64,000 bases of DNA from NCBI RefSeq assembly GCF_018613855.1, contig NZ_JAGGPK010000044.1, positions 23,008-87,007 on the forward strand, in the 5' to 3' direction. Below the pieces are notes generated by a model. It did not search any database, was not told the DNA's origin, and worked only from the letters and a program-made list of their open reading frames with translations. The stretch is from Arthrobacter sp. ISL-30 (GTDB lineage Bacteria; Actinomycetota; Actinomycetes; Actinomycetales; Micrococcaceae). Both the position numbers and the translations under genes were made by a program. Shown here in pieces: positions 40,751 to 49,346 of this stretch. How positions within the stretch are numbered: position 1 is the first letter of the stretch; each line of letters begins with the position of its first letter.

Positions 40751-41718
40751 GCGAACGCAAGCTCCTTTTTATTGCCGAAGACGCCCTGCGGCCTGAAGAT
40801 CATGAGGAGCATCAGGGCCACCCCCACGAGGATGAAACGCAGCTGGCCGGCCTGGACCGTTGAGATGAAAGTGACCGCTCCCGATTCGATGAGTCCGGAC
40901 AGCACGTTCTGCGTCAGGGAGAGAACCACCCAGAAGATCATGGCCCCGACGATCGGCCCAAGGACCGTGGACATACCGCCAAGGAGCAGGACCGTCCATA
41001 GGAAGAACGTGAGGTCCGTGGCGTAGTTTGCAGGCTGCACCGAGCCGCGCGGCAGGGTGAACAGCAGCCCGGCCAGAGCACCGAGAATACCGCCGATGAT
41101 CAAGGCCTGCATCTTGTAGGAATAAACGTTCTTGCCAAGCGAGCGGACGGCATTCTCGTCCTCCCGGATGCCCTTGAGCACGCGTCCCCAAGGGCTGCGC
41201 ATCAGCAGCCAGACGGTCAGCGCACAGAGGATCACGACGGCCCAGCACACAACCCGGACATAGAGGTCCCGGTTGCTCCAGCCAAAGATGTAGGTGCCTT
41301 CCGGGAAGGGGTTGAAGGTATCGAATTCCCGCTGGAAAGATGACAGGCCGTCGGCCGATCCGGTGATGCGGAAAAGGGTGTTGGTGGTGACGATGTAGCG
41401 GATGATTTCCGCGGCGGCGATGGTCACAATGGCCAGGTAGTCGGCCCTCAGGCGGAGCGTCGGTACACCCAGCAACAGGGCAAAGGCCACGGCGCAAAGG
41501 ATTGCGATGAGGAGGCCGACGATGAACGGCACGTTGAAGGTCAGGGTTGAAATAGCGAAACCATAGGCGCCAACGGCCATGAATCCGGCCTGGCCGAAGT
41601 TAAGCAAACCCGAATAGCCGAAGTGCACAGCCAGGCCGAGCGCCGCGAGGGCATAGGCAGCGGTTGTCGGCGTCAAGAACTCGCCGAGGGCGAGGCCGAA
41701 GATACTTCCAAAGTCCAT
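40747..41718 (-). CDS. livM: Branched-chain amino acid ABC transporter permease LivM
   Basis: The 323-residue permease has about eight or nine membrane segments and family motifs such as HFGYSGLLNFGQAGFMAVGA, LRLRADYLAIVTIAAAEIIR and the coupling-helix region RSPWGRVLKGIREDENAVRSLGKN. It partners LivH, whose gene ends 8 nt upstream. Its stop overlaps livG by 4 nt. Confidence 0.94.
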   Translation of the reverse strand: MDFGSIFGLALGEFLTPTTAAYALAALGLAVHFGYSGLLNFGQAGFMAVGAYGFAISTLTFNVPFIVGLLIAILCAVAFALLLGVPTLRLRADYLAIVTIAAAEIIRYIVTTNTLFRITGSADGLSSFQREFDTFNPFPEGTYIFGWSNRDLYVRVVCWAVVILCALTVWLLMRSPWGRVLKGIREDENAVRSLGKNVYSYKMQALIIGGILGALAGLLFTLPRGSVQPANYATDLTFFLWTVLLLGGMSTVLGPIVGAMIFWVVLSLTQNVLSGLIESGAVTFISTVQAGQLRFILVGVALMLLMIFRPQGVFGNKKELAFA

Positions 41719-41726
41719 AGCTGTTC

Positions 41727-43058
41727 CTAACCCACACGCTCACGCCGGCCGAGGATACCCTGCGGACGGAAGAGAAGGACGATGATCATGATGACCAGGG
41801 CACCGACATACTTCAGGTCCGGCGGCAGGACCAGGCTGGTGAGCTCGATGAAGACGCCGACCACGAGGGATCCGATAAGCGCGCCGAACACCGTGCCCAG
41901 CCCTCCCAAAGTCACGCCCGCGAAGATGGCCAGCAGGATCTGGGAACCCATATCCCACGTCACTCCGGGTCGGTAGTAGGCCCAGAGAATGCCTCCCAGG
42001 GCGGCGAGGACGCCACCCACCACCCAGACGATGCGGATGACCCGATCGACGTCGATACCCGAGGCCGCGGCAAGGGCAGGGTTATCGGCAACAGCTCGTG
42101 TCGCCTTGCCCAGGCGGGTCTTGAGCAGGACGAATCCAAGGGTCCCGATGACGACCGCCGAGACGAGGAGGGACCACAAGGTGTTCGGGGACAGGGAAAG
42201 CGTACCGATCTGGACGTCGCTGACCTGGGCGCCGGGCAGCTGTTGCGTGGCTCCGCCGAAGAAGAACTGGTAGAGGTAGCGCGTGGCGAGGGCGAGGCCG
42301 ATGGAGACGATCATCATCGGCACAAGTCCGGTACCTCGGAGGCGCAGCGGCCTCCAGAGGACAGAGTCCTGAAGGAAGCCAAATCCGGCCCCCACAACCA
42401 GTGCCAGCGCAATCCCGATCCATAGCGGCAGGCCCAGGCCGTTGAAGACGAACACAGAGAGTGCGCCCAGCGTCACCATCTCGCCATGGGCGAAGTTGGT
42501 AAGGCCGGTGGTACCGAAGATCAGCGATAGTCCGACAGACGCAAGGGCGAGCAGGAGCCCGAAGCTCAGGCCCGCTACGAGCCGGTTAAGCACATTCTGG
42601 GCCAGGTTCTGCTCCTGTAACACGATGCCTTTGCCGAACGCGAAGATCACCGAGAGATTGGAGGTCTGGCTGAAGGTGACACTACGTGGGTTTTCCTGTC
42701 CCTCGGCGAGGGTGATGCCTTCGGGAAGAGTGGAGGTGTCCAGCTCGACTTCATAGGTTCCCTGGGTGGGAACACCGATACTCCAGGAGCCGTTGGCAGA
42801 GGAAGTGGCAGATCCCTCGAAGCCATTCCCCCTGGCGGTGATCTTCACCCCGGGGATGGGCGCACGGGTATCGTCGCGGAGGAAGCCGCTGATGTTGTTC
42901 TGGAACTGTTGGGGGGAAGGCGAAGGCGATGGGGTAGTAGCCTGCGCTGCCGGAGCGGCGACCAGCAGGGCCGTCATGAGGACGGCGAATAATGCCCCCA
43001 TGGCTTTCTGCAGTCCTTTGGACCGTCTCTTGGACTGGTCTGGGGGTGTGCTTCTCAA
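41727..43058 (-). CDS. livH: LivH-type permease with secreted N-terminal carboxypeptidase-regulatory-like domain
   Basis: From the TTG at 43058 (GGAGG 8 nt upstream) the protein has 443 residues. It begins with a signal peptide (LRSTPPDQSKRR..., then GALFAVLMTALLVAAPAAQA), a PSPSPSP linker, and a ~85-residue beta domain of the CarboxypepD_reg/CNA-B type: SGFLRDDTRAPIPGVKITA, GSWSIGVPTQGTYEVELD. The LivH permease follows from ~145: AGLSFGLLLALASVGLSLIF, TNFAHGEMVTLGA, and the coupling region KTRLGKATRAVADNPALAAAS. Most LivH proteins lack the outer domain. It may contact the binding protein or cell wall. Confidence 0.9.
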   Translation of the reverse strand: MRSTPPDQSKRRSKGLQKAMGALFAVLMTALLVAAPAAQATTPSPSPSPQQFQNNISGFLRDDTRAPIPGVKITARGNGFEGSATSSANGSWSIGVPTQGTYEVELDTSTLPEGITLAEGQENPRSVTFSQTSNLSVIFAFGKGIVLQEQNLAQNVLNRLVAGLSFGLLLALASVGLSLIFGTTGLTNFAHGEMVTLGALSVFVFNGLGLPLWIGIALALVVGAGFGFLQDSVLWRPLRLRGTGLVPMMIVSIGLALATRYLYQFFFGGATQQLPGAQVSDVQIGTLSLSPNTLWSLLVSAVVIGTLGFVLLKTRLGKATRAVADNPALAAASGIDVDRVIRIVWVVGGVLAALGGILWAYYRPGVTWDMGSQILLAIFAGVTLGGLGTVFGALIGSLVVGVFIELTSLVLPPDLKYVGALVIMIIVLLFRPQGILGRRERVG

Positions 43059-43409
43059 AATGGAAACCTCCACAGTGGGGGTGATCCCGGCTGCGCCATT
43101 GCTGCCGGTGCGAACGGTCACGGGCCTTTGAAACAGCCTCAAATACTGCCTCTGCTGTGACGCTGGTCACCCGTGATGGGCCTATGTTACCGCCCGGAAA
43201 GGGCAAAAAAACCGGCCCGGCCTGCCGCCCATGTCGCGATCGGATAACAACTGTGCCTTTTGAGGCAACAAGCGAATGGAGAAATCTCCTCCAACGGCGT
43301 ATCACGGTTGTATTGCGCTTTGTCTCGCAGGGAACTTTCCCTGCCACCGGAGCGTGGGAATTGATACCGTGAACTATAACTTTGCCCTTTCCTCAGGAGG
43401 AAACCCGTA
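43059..43409. other. Divergent regulatory region between livH and the Bax-inhibitor-1 gene
   Basis: This 351-nt gap holds a CRP-like site (43156-43171) on the livH side. On the plus side TATAAC at 43375-43380 could be the -10 of the gene at 43410, ahead of AGGAGG. I see no gene or larger repeat in the remainder. Confidence 0.5.
43156..43171. promoter_or_regulatory. Candidate CRP/GlxR-type binding site upstream of livHMGF
   Basis: TGTGACGCTGGTCACC matches the TGTGA-N6-TCACA pattern of actinobacterial CRP/GlxR regulators at all but the last base. It lies ~98 nt upstream of the livH start. This would link amino acid uptake to the carbon state. Confidence 0.5.
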
Positions 43410-44378
43410 ATGGCACTTGGCGGAAACCCGATCTTCAACGGAAAGAATTTCCGTGGAGCCACCCAGGCACCGCCTGTTCCGCAGGCCCCGTATGGCCAGG
43501 CTCCCTATGGCAACAACCCCTACGGCCAGGCTCCCTACGGCCAGGCTCCCTACGGCCAGGCTCCCTATGGCCAGGCACCGTATGGCCAGGCTCCCTACGG
43601 CCAGGCACCGTATGGCCAGGCACCGGGCCCGAGCATGACCCCGGAGCAGCTGGAGCAGATGTACAACCGGCCGCCTGCCGGGCCGGTTGAGACCGGCCGC
43701 ATCACCTACGACGACGTCATCGTCAAGACGGTTGCCTGCCTCTCCGCCGTCGTACTCGGTGCCGCGGTTACCCTGTTCGTTTCGTATTCCCTGGCCGTTG
43801 TCCTCATGATCGTCGGCGCTTTGGGCGGCTTCGTCCTGGCGTTGGTGAACACGTTCAAGAAGCAGCCCTCGCCGGCGCTGATCCTGGCGTATGCGGGCCT
43901 CGAAGGCCTCTTCCTTGGCGGCCTCACACGAATTCTTGACACAATGGCTCCCGGCGTCGGGCTTCAGGCCGTCATCGGAACGCTCTCCGTCTTCGCCGTG
44001 ACCCTCCTGCTGTTCAAGAGCGGGAAGGTGCGCGCCACGCCCAAGGCGATGCGGTTCTTCATGATCGCCGTCATCGGCTATGCGGTCTTCGCCCTGATCA
44101 ACATGATGCTGGTGTGGACCGGAGCAGTAGATTCCCCGTTCGGACTCCGTACCAGCGTCGAGATCTTCGGCATCCCGCTGGGTGTGTTCATCGGCCTCCT
44201 GGCCATTGGCCTTGCTGCGTTCTCGCTCATCATGGACTTCACCATGATCGAAGAGGCCGTCAACCACGGTGCTCCGCAGCGGTTCTCCTGGACAGCGGCT
44301 TTCGGCCTTACTGTCACCCTGGTGTGGCTGTACGTGGAGATCATCCGCCTGCTTGCGATCCTGCGCGGCGAGGAATAG
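43410..44378 (+). CDS. Bax inhibitor-1/YccA family membrane protein with PYGQA repeats
   Basis: The 322-residue protein has a cytoplasmic N-terminus of ~90 residues containing nine PYGQA-type repeats, then seven hydrophobic segments of the Bax-inhibitor-1 fold. The family ends with a conserved aspartate-containing LIMDFTMIEEAVNHGAPQ and a last helix (FGLTVTLVWLYVEIIRLL). Bacterial members are linked to calcium leak and membrane stress. AGGAGG lies 8 nt before the ATG. Gly/Pro/Tyr/Gln repeats on membrane proteins can drive self-association, but that role is speculative here. Confidence 0.9.
   Translation: MALGGNPIFNGKNFRGATQAPPVPQAPYGQAPYGNNPYGQAPYGQAPYGQAPYGQAPYGQAPYGQAPYGQAPGPSMTPEQLEQMYNRPPAGPVETGRITYDDVIVKTVACLSAVVLGAAVTLFVSYSLAVVLMIVGALGGFVLALVNTFKKQPSPALILAYAGLEGLFLGGLTRILDTMAPGVGLQAVIGTLSVFAVTLLLFKSGKVRATPKAMRFFMIAVIGYAVFALINMMLVWTGAVDSPFGLRTSVEIFGIPLGVFIGLLAIGLAAFSLIMDFTMIEEAVNHGAPQRFSWTAAFGLTVTLVWLYVEIIRLLAILRGEE
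43488..43622 (+). repeat. Nine tandem 15-bp units encoding PYGQA
   Basis: Units of CCCTACGGCCAGGCT with third-position changes run without a break; the second unit reads PYGNN. Near-identity of DNA as well as protein marks recent slippage or unequal exchange. Confidence 0.9.
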
Positions 44379-44413
44379 ACGGTTACAAGCTGAGCCGGAA
44401 AAGCTGAGCTAGG

Positions 44414-44450
44414 AAAATACCCCCGGCGGATTCATCGCCGGGGGTATTTT
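44414..44450. terminator. Bidirectional Rho-independent terminator
   Basis: AAAATACCCCCGGCG pairs perfectly over 15 bp with CGCCGGGGGTATTTT around a 7-nt loop, with A and T tracts at the ends. It serves both the Bax-inhibitor-1 gene and the convergent thiolase gene. Confidence 0.9.
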
Positions 44451-44476
44451 CATGCGCAGTGTCCCAGCTTCCCCTC

Positions 44477-45715
44477 TTAGCTGAGCCGTTCGAAGACCAC
44501 GGCCATTCCCTGGCCCCCGCCCACGCAGAGCGTCGCAAGCCCCAGCGTTCCGTCCCTCTCGCGCAGGCCATTGAGGAGGGTTGCGGTCATTCTGGCCCCG
44601 GTCATGCCGAAGGGATGGCCGAGGGCAATGGCACCACCATGGACATTGAGTTTCTCCGGGTCGATGCCCAGATCCCGGGCGCTTGCCACAACCTGGACCG
44701 CGAACGCTTCGTTCAACTCCACGAGGTCGATGTCCTGCAACGTCAGCCCGGCCTGTGCCAGGGCCCGCCTGGTTGATTCAACAGGCCCCATGCCCATGAG
44801 CTCAGGTGAAAGTGCACTGACCCCGGTCGAGACGACGCGCGCCAGGGGCTGAAGCCCCAGTTCGGCCGCCCGGGTGTTGCTCATGACGACGACGGCTGCC
44901 GCACCGTCATTGAGCGGGCAGGCATTGCCGGCCGTGACTGTCCCTTCGCGCCGGAACACGGGCTCCAGTGCTGCGACAGCCTCGAGCGTGACTCCCACGC
45001 GGGGAGAGTCGTCCCGGTCCACCACTGATCCGTCTTTCCTGGTGTAGGGAGTGATCTCCCGGGCATAGAACCCGGAGGCGATGGCGGCTTCGGCCCTATT
45101 CTGGCTCAGCACGGCCCACTCGTCCTGCTCAGCCCGGCTGATGCCGTAGCTCGTGGCGACGTTTTCGGCGGTCTGCCCCATTGCGATGTAGACGTCCGGA
45201 AGGCGCCCGCCCAGACGCGGATCGGTCCAAGGCGTGTTGGAAGCAGCGCGGGCTGCTGTACGCTTCCCTGCCGCCTCAAACAGCGGGTTGTGATTGCCGG
45301 CATCGGTTTCCCCGGCCCCGGCCCAGTTCTGGTACCGGGAAACGGCTTCAACTCCGGCGGAGACAAAGGCATGCCCTTCCCCGGCCTTGATGGCATGGAA
45401 AGCCATGCGCAGGGTCTGCAGGCTGGAGGCACAGAACCGGTTCACGGTCACGGCGGGCACCTCATCCATTCCAGCCAGCACGGCCACCACCCGCGCCATG
45501 TTGGAGCCCGCCTCACCGCTTGGTTCGGCACAGCCAAGATAAAGGTCGTCAAGGGCGCGGCCGTCATTGAGGCCGGCCTCGAAGCCAGGCACCTTGGCAA
45601 GTGCCGCCATGACCATTGCGGTGGCGAGATCGTCAGGGCGTTCGTCCTTCAGGGAGCCCTTGAAGGCCCGGCCGATCGGACTCCTTGCCGTGGATACAAT
45701 GACAGCCTCAGTCAT
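44477..45715 (-). CDS. Acetyl-CoA C-acyltransferase (thiolase)
   Basis: The 412-residue thiolase cleaves or condenses acyl-CoA thioesters. The nucleophilic cysteine lies in VNRFCASSLQTLRMAF near residue 90, the histidine in GGAIALGHPFGMTGARM, and the second cysteine in LATLCVGGGQGMAVVFE. The N-terminus AVIVSTARSPIGRAFKGSL is typical of degradative FadA/FadI-type enzymes. No hydratase-dehydrogenase partner is next to it. TAAGCT lies 6 nt before the ATG on the minus strand and GAGG overlaps that spacer, so either leaderless or very short-leader translation is possible. Confidence 0.93.
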   Translation of the reverse strand: MTEAVIVSTARSPIGRAFKGSLKDERPDDLATAMVMAALAKVPGFEAGLNDGRALDDLYLGCAEPSGEAGSNMARVVAVLAGMDEVPAVTVNRFCASSLQTLRMAFHAIKAGEGHAFVSAGVEAVSRYQNWAGAGETDAGNHNPLFEAAGKRTAARAASNTPWTDPRLGGRLPDVYIAMGQTAENVATSYGISRAEQDEWAVLSQNRAEAAIASGFYAREITPYTRKDGSVVDRDDSPRVGVTLEAVAALEPVFRREGTVTAGNACPLNDGAAAVVVMSNTRAAELGLQPLARVVSTGVSALSPELMGMGPVESTRRALAQAGLTLQDIDLVELNEAFAVQVVASARDLGIDPEKLNVHGGAIALGHPFGMTGARMTATLLNGLRERDGTLGLATLCVGGGQGMAVVFERLS

Positions 45716-45721
45716 GGCCTC

Positions 45722-45727
45722 AGCTTA
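45722..45727 (-). promoter_or_regulatory. -10 box (TAAGCT) of the thiolase gene
   Basis: On the minus strand TAAGCT ends 6 nt before the ATG at 45715, the leaderless spacing seen elsewhere in the window. Confidence 0.5.
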
Positions 45728-45762
45728 GCCCCCTGCCTAAGGTTGCTAAAGGGCCGGAAATC

Positions 45763-45828
45763 CCCAACTGACTCGCATTAGTTGTCGTTCTGGGGGCCCA
45801 AAACGACAACTAATGCGACCTACTTGGG
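45763..45828. repeat. Palindromic intergenic repeat, family A, copy 3
   Basis: The inner 17 nt of each arm (TCGCATTAGTTGTCGTT) are perfectly complementary; the outer part CCCAACTGAC pairs with four mismatches. It lies 32 nt beyond the galK stop and upstream of the thiolase promoter. Confidence 0.85.
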
Positions 45829-45860
45829 CGGCGCTCGAAGCAGGCGTTCCGGCAGGCCGT

Positions 45861-47021
45861 TCAGGCGAGGCGGCGGGCGCCATCGGCGGGGGTCACCGTG
45901 AAGATGTCCGGGGTGGTGAACCCGGCGTCGGCAAAAGCGATAACGACGGCGTCCCGCACCTGCTGCTCCAGCCTGGCGGGAGTCAGGGCAATGGCAGAGC
46001 CGCCAAAGCCGCCACCGGTCATCCGGGCGCCAATGGCGCCGCTTGACCGGGAGGCTTCCACCGCTACGTCCAGCTCCTGGCAGGAGATTTCGAAGTCGTC
46101 CCTCATCGACACGTGGCTGGCGTCCAGGAGGGCGCCGATGTACTGAGGACCATCCGAGCTGAGCAGTTCCACTGTCTGCAGGACGCGGTCGTTTTCGGTC
46201 ACCACGTGCCGGACCCTGCGGAATGTCACGTCATCCAGCAGGCCGGAGGCCTCTTCCAGCATCTCGACGCCGACATCCCGGAGGGCGGGAACCCCCAGGA
46301 CCTGGGCGCCGAGTTCGCAGGATTCGCGGCGGGACGCGTAGCCGCCGTCGGCGTGGGAGTGCGAGACCTTCGTGTCGATGACGAGCAGGACAAGTCCTGC
46401 TTCTTCGGCTTCGAAAGGGACAAGCTGCACGCCCTGGTCCCGGCAATCCAGGAAGACTGCATGGCCCTTGGCGCCTCGCAGCGAGGCAGACTGGTCCATG
46501 ATCCCGGTTGGCGCGCCCACGAAGGCGTTCTCCGCATGCTGCGTGGCGAGCACCATCTGCTCGGCCGCCAGGCCAGCGTCCGTCAGCTCATTCAGGGCGA
46601 GGATGACCGCGCATTCGATCGCGTGGGAGGACGACAGTCCGGCGCCCAAGGGCACGTCCGAGTCCAGGAGGAGGTCAAGCCCGGGAACGTCGATACCGCG
46701 TTGCTTGAGCGCCCAGACGACACCCAGCGGATACTTGGTCCAGCCCTTAGCCGTCAACGGTTCCAGGGTGGCGATATCTGTTTCAACCAGGCCATGGTCC
46801 CCGTACGTGGACAGCATCCGGACCGTCGAGTCTCTGCGGACGCGAATGGCTACACGTGCTGTCTTATCGATAGCGAACGGCAGGACAAAGCCCTCGTTGT
46901 AGTCAGTGTGTTCACCGATCAGGTTGACCCTTCCCGGGGCCTGCCAGACGCCGTCGGGAGCGGTACCAAAGGCTTCCTCGAAGCGGGAGCTGAGCTGGGC
47001 GACTGAGGGAGCGGTAATCAT
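45861..47021 (-). CDS. galK: Galactokinase
   Basis: The 386-residue GHMP kinase phosphorylates galactose at C1. It shows the family signature GRVNLIGEHTDYNEGFVLP near residue 30, the ATP-binding PLGAGLSSSHAIECA, and the C-terminal RMTGGGFGGSAIAL. DQSASLRGAKGHAVFLDCRD contains the region of the catalytic aspartate. Its start overlaps the galT stop in ATGA, so galT and galK are coupled in the Leloir pathway. Confidence 0.97.
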   Translation of the reverse strand: MITAPSVAQLSSRFEEAFGTAPDGVWQAPGRVNLIGEHTDYNEGFVLPFAIDKTARVAIRVRRDSTVRMLSTYGDHGLVETDIATLEPLTAKGWTKYPLGVVWALKQRGIDVPGLDLLLDSDVPLGAGLSSSHAIECAVILALNELTDAGLAAEQMVLATQHAENAFVGAPTGIMDQSASLRGAKGHAVFLDCRDQGVQLVPFEAEEAGLVLLVIDTKVSHSHADGGYASRRESCELGAQVLGVPALRDVGVEMLEEASGLLDDVTFRRVRHVVTENDRVLQTVELLSSDGPQYIGALLDASHVSMRDDFEISCQELDVAVEASRSSGAIGARMTGGGFGGSAIALTPARLEQQVRDAVVIAFADAGFTTPDIFTVTPADGARRLA

Positions 47022-48163
47022 GAGTTCACGCTTTCCAGGACTGTGGTGGCTGCCGGGACGACGACTGAGCGAAGGCGTTCGGCCACGGCTTCCGGTGTGG
47101 TGTCGTTGATGAAGGCTCCCATGGCGGCTTCCGAGCCTGCAAGGAACTTCAGCTTGTCGGCGGCGCGGCGCGGGGACGTCAATTGCAGGTGGAGGTAGCT
47201 GGCGGGGCGAAGCACGGCGTCAAGGGGCGCCTGGTGCCAGGCCGAAATATAAGGCGTCGGTGTTGGGTAGAGAGCGTCCAGCCTCTTCAACAGGTCCAAG
47301 TAGACGTGGGCGAGCTCGTCCCTTTCTTCGCCCGTCAGTCCCGCAAGGTCCGGAACCTGGCGGTGCGGAACAAGGTGGATCTCCAGCGGCCAGCGGGCGG
47401 CAAAGGGAACGAAGGCGCTGAAGTTGTCGCTTTCGAGAACCATCCGGCTTCCGTCCTCGCGTTCTGCCCGGAGGAGCGACGCCATCAGCGTCTCCTTGCC
47501 GTCCACCCGGTCGAAATGACGGCGGGCTGCCGCCCCCATGACTTCAGCGCGAGGCGTGATGTAGGGGTAGGCGTAAATCTGGCCGTGCGGATGGTGCAGG
47601 GTCACTCCGATTTCCGCGCCCCGGTTTTCGAACGGAAACACCTGCTTGATGCCGGGCATCGCGCTCAGGGCCGCGGTGCGCTGGGCCCAGGCCTCTACGA
47701 CAGTGCGGGCGCGTACTTCGCTCAACCCACTGAATGAACCCGTGTGCTCCGGCGTGAAGGAGACCACTTCACAGCGGCCGTAGGCGGGCCCGGTCGTGCC
47801 CCAGGTGGGATGGGAAGGGATGTCCCCAAGATCCGGCCCCAACGAAGGGAAGCGGTTTTCAAAAACGACGACGTCGTAGTCGGACGCCGGGATCTCCGAG
47901 GGATTTCCCGCAGTGGTGGGGCAGATGGGGCATTGTTCTGCAGGAGGCAGGTGGGTTCGGCTCTGCCGGTGCGCGGCCACGGCCACCCATTCGCCTGACA
48001 GCGCATCGAAGCGCACTTCGCCGGGGGCTCCACGGGGCGGGAGTTCCCGATGGTCCGTAGTGGCCTCGGCGGAGCGGTCACGGCTGCCGGGCGCGGCCGT
48101 GGAATCATCAAAATAGATCAGCTCCCGGCCATCAGACAGGGTGGTGTTGGTGATCGTGGTCAT
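47018..48163 (-). CDS. galT: Galactose-1-phosphate uridylyltransferase
   Basis: From the ATG at 48163 (GAGGA 9 nt upstream) the enzyme has 381 residues. It exchanges UMP between UDP-glucose and galactose-1-phosphate. The active-site HPHGQIYAYPYI holds the nucleophilic histidine that becomes uridylylated; CPICPTTAGNPSEIP and FENRFPSLGPD are also typical, as is the C-terminal EIHLVPHRQVPDL. It is first in a galT-galK operon divergent from the epimerase at 48327. UDP-glucose 4-epimerase is not present in the window. Confidence 0.97.
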   Translation of the reverse strand: MTTITNTTLSDGRELIYFDDSTAAPGSRDRSAEATTDHRELPPRGAPGEVRFDALSGEWVAVAAHRQSRTHLPPAEQCPICPTTAGNPSEIPASDYDVVVFENRFPSLGPDLGDIPSHPTWGTTGPAYGRCEVVSFTPEHTGSFSGLSEVRARTVVEAWAQRTAALSAMPGIKQVFPFENRGAEIGVTLHHPHGQIYAYPYITPRAEVMGAAARRHFDRVDGKETLMASLLRAEREDGSRMVLESDNFSAFVPFAARWPLEIHLVPHRQVPDLAGLTGEERDELAHVYLDLLKRLDALYPTPTPYISAWHQAPLDAVLRPASYLHLQLTSPRRAADKLKFLAGSEAAMGAFINDTTPEAVAERLRSVVVPAATTVLESVNS

Positions 48164-48237
48164 CGCTGGTGTCCTCACGGGGGCTGGACGCGTACGGGTT
48201 TCTGACGTCCAGTGTCCCACACTTTGCGCCAAAAACG

Positions 48238-48261
48238 TTCAAAACAGCATAAATTCAAACA
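48238..48261. promoter_or_regulatory. Candidate operator in the divergent gal region
   Basis: TTCAAAACA (48238-48246) and TTCAAACA (48254-48261) are direct repeats in an unusually AT-rich island. DeoR-type sugar regulators often bind such repeats. TATGCT on the minus strand within it could be the galT -10. A further perfect palindrome, AGTGT-CCC-ACACT, lies at 48211-48223. Confidence 0.4.
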
Positions 48262-48314
48262 AAAAGTAACAATGGGGAGGCGAGGAGGCAGGCTGCACTG
48301 TACTGGTGGCACGG

Positions 48315-48320
48315 TACGGT
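48315..48320 (+). promoter_or_regulatory. -10 box (TACGGT) of leaderless aldose epimerase transcript
   Basis: TACGGT ends 6 nt before the ATG at 48327, supporting that start over an in-frame GTG at 48306. Confidence 0.5.
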
Positions 48321-48326
48321 ATTGCC

Positions 48327-49277
48327 ATGCACCCCGATTCTCCTTCCTACGCCGACGCCCACGACGCTGAATCCCGGCGTTACGCCACAGGCCGGCAGTT
48401 TGAACTGCGCCGCGGCGACGCCCTCGCCGTCGTCACCGAGCTCGCCGCCGGGCTGCGGCTGTTCAGCCGCTCCGGGATTCAACTGACGGAGAGCTATTCC
48501 GACGACGAGATTCCTCCCGGGGCCACCGGTATCACCCTGGCCCCCTGGGCGAATCGTATTGAAGGCGGAGTCTGGTACCTGAACGGCAAGAAGCAGCAGC
48601 TGGATATCACGGAGGTCTCCAGGGGCAATGCAAGCCATGGCCTGCTGCGCAACGCCTCCTATTGCCTCATGGAAGAATCCGAGTTCTCCATCACGCTGGA
48701 AGCCACGATCTTTCCGCAGCACGGTTACCCCTTCCTGGTGCGGCACCAGGTCAGGTATGAACTGGACGAAAGCTTGGCCCTGCGCGTCGCCCAAACCCTG
48801 GTCAACGATTCGCACAGCGCCGCCCCTTTCGTGCTGGGGGCACACCCGTACCTGCGGCTCGGTGACACACCGTTGGAAGAGCTCGTGCTGACCGTGCCTG
48901 CCGCTACCCGGCTGCTCGCGGACGAGAAATTGATTCCCCGGAATGCGGAGCCCGTCGGCATAGACTTCGACCTCCGAGAAGGCCGGCAGGTTTCCGGACT
49001 GAAGATCGACGTCGCATATACGGACCTGGAGTTCGACGGCGGCACCGCCCGCCACGTTCTTTCGGCTTCGGACGGTCGCACCGTTAGCCTCGAACAGGAT
49101 GAGAACTGCTCCTATGTCCATGTCTTTGTCTCCGAAACCTTCCCGGGCCGCGAAAAGGCAGTTGCGATCGAACCCATGACGGGACCGGCCAACGCCTTCA
49201 ACAGCGGCGACGGGCTGCGGTGGCTCGCCCCAGGGGAGTCCTTCATGATGAACTGGGGTATCACGGCCTCCCTATAA
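48327..49277 (+). CDS. Aldose 1-epimerase family protein
   Basis: The 316-residue protein has the galactose mutarotase fold: GATGITLAPWANRIEGGVW early, NASHGLLRNASYCL, the GAHPYLRLGD histidine region, and FPGREKAVAIEPMTGPANAFNSGDG with the catalytic glutamate. It probably interconverts alpha and beta anomers for galactokinase, and its position divergent from galTK supports this. Some relatives act on hexose-6-phosphates instead. The start follows a leaderless -10 box. Confidence 0.9.
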   Translation: MHPDSPSYADAHDAESRRYATGRQFELRRGDALAVVTELAAGLRLFSRSGIQLTESYSDDEIPPGATGITLAPWANRIEGGVWYLNGKKQQLDITEVSRGNASHGLLRNASYCLMEESEFSITLEATIFPQHGYPFLVRHQVRYELDESLALRVAQTLVNDSHSAAPFVLGAHPYLRLGDTPLEELVLTVPAATRLLADEKLIPRNAEPVGIDFDLREGRQVSGLKIDVAYTDLEFDGGTARHVLSASDGRTVSLEQDENCSYVHVFVSETFPGREKAVAIEPMTGPANAFNSGDGLRWLAPGESFMMNWGITASL

Positions 49278-49346
49278 GGGACCGTTGGCCCAACGGTTTC
49301 CCTACCGAGTTTCCCTACAGGGGTGTGGCTGGGGAAGTATTGAGTC

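Noticed and set aside
43488..43622. CRISPR-like array
   Set aside because: The repeats are contiguous 15-bp coding units without spacers. I see no CRISPR array or cas gene anywhere in the window.
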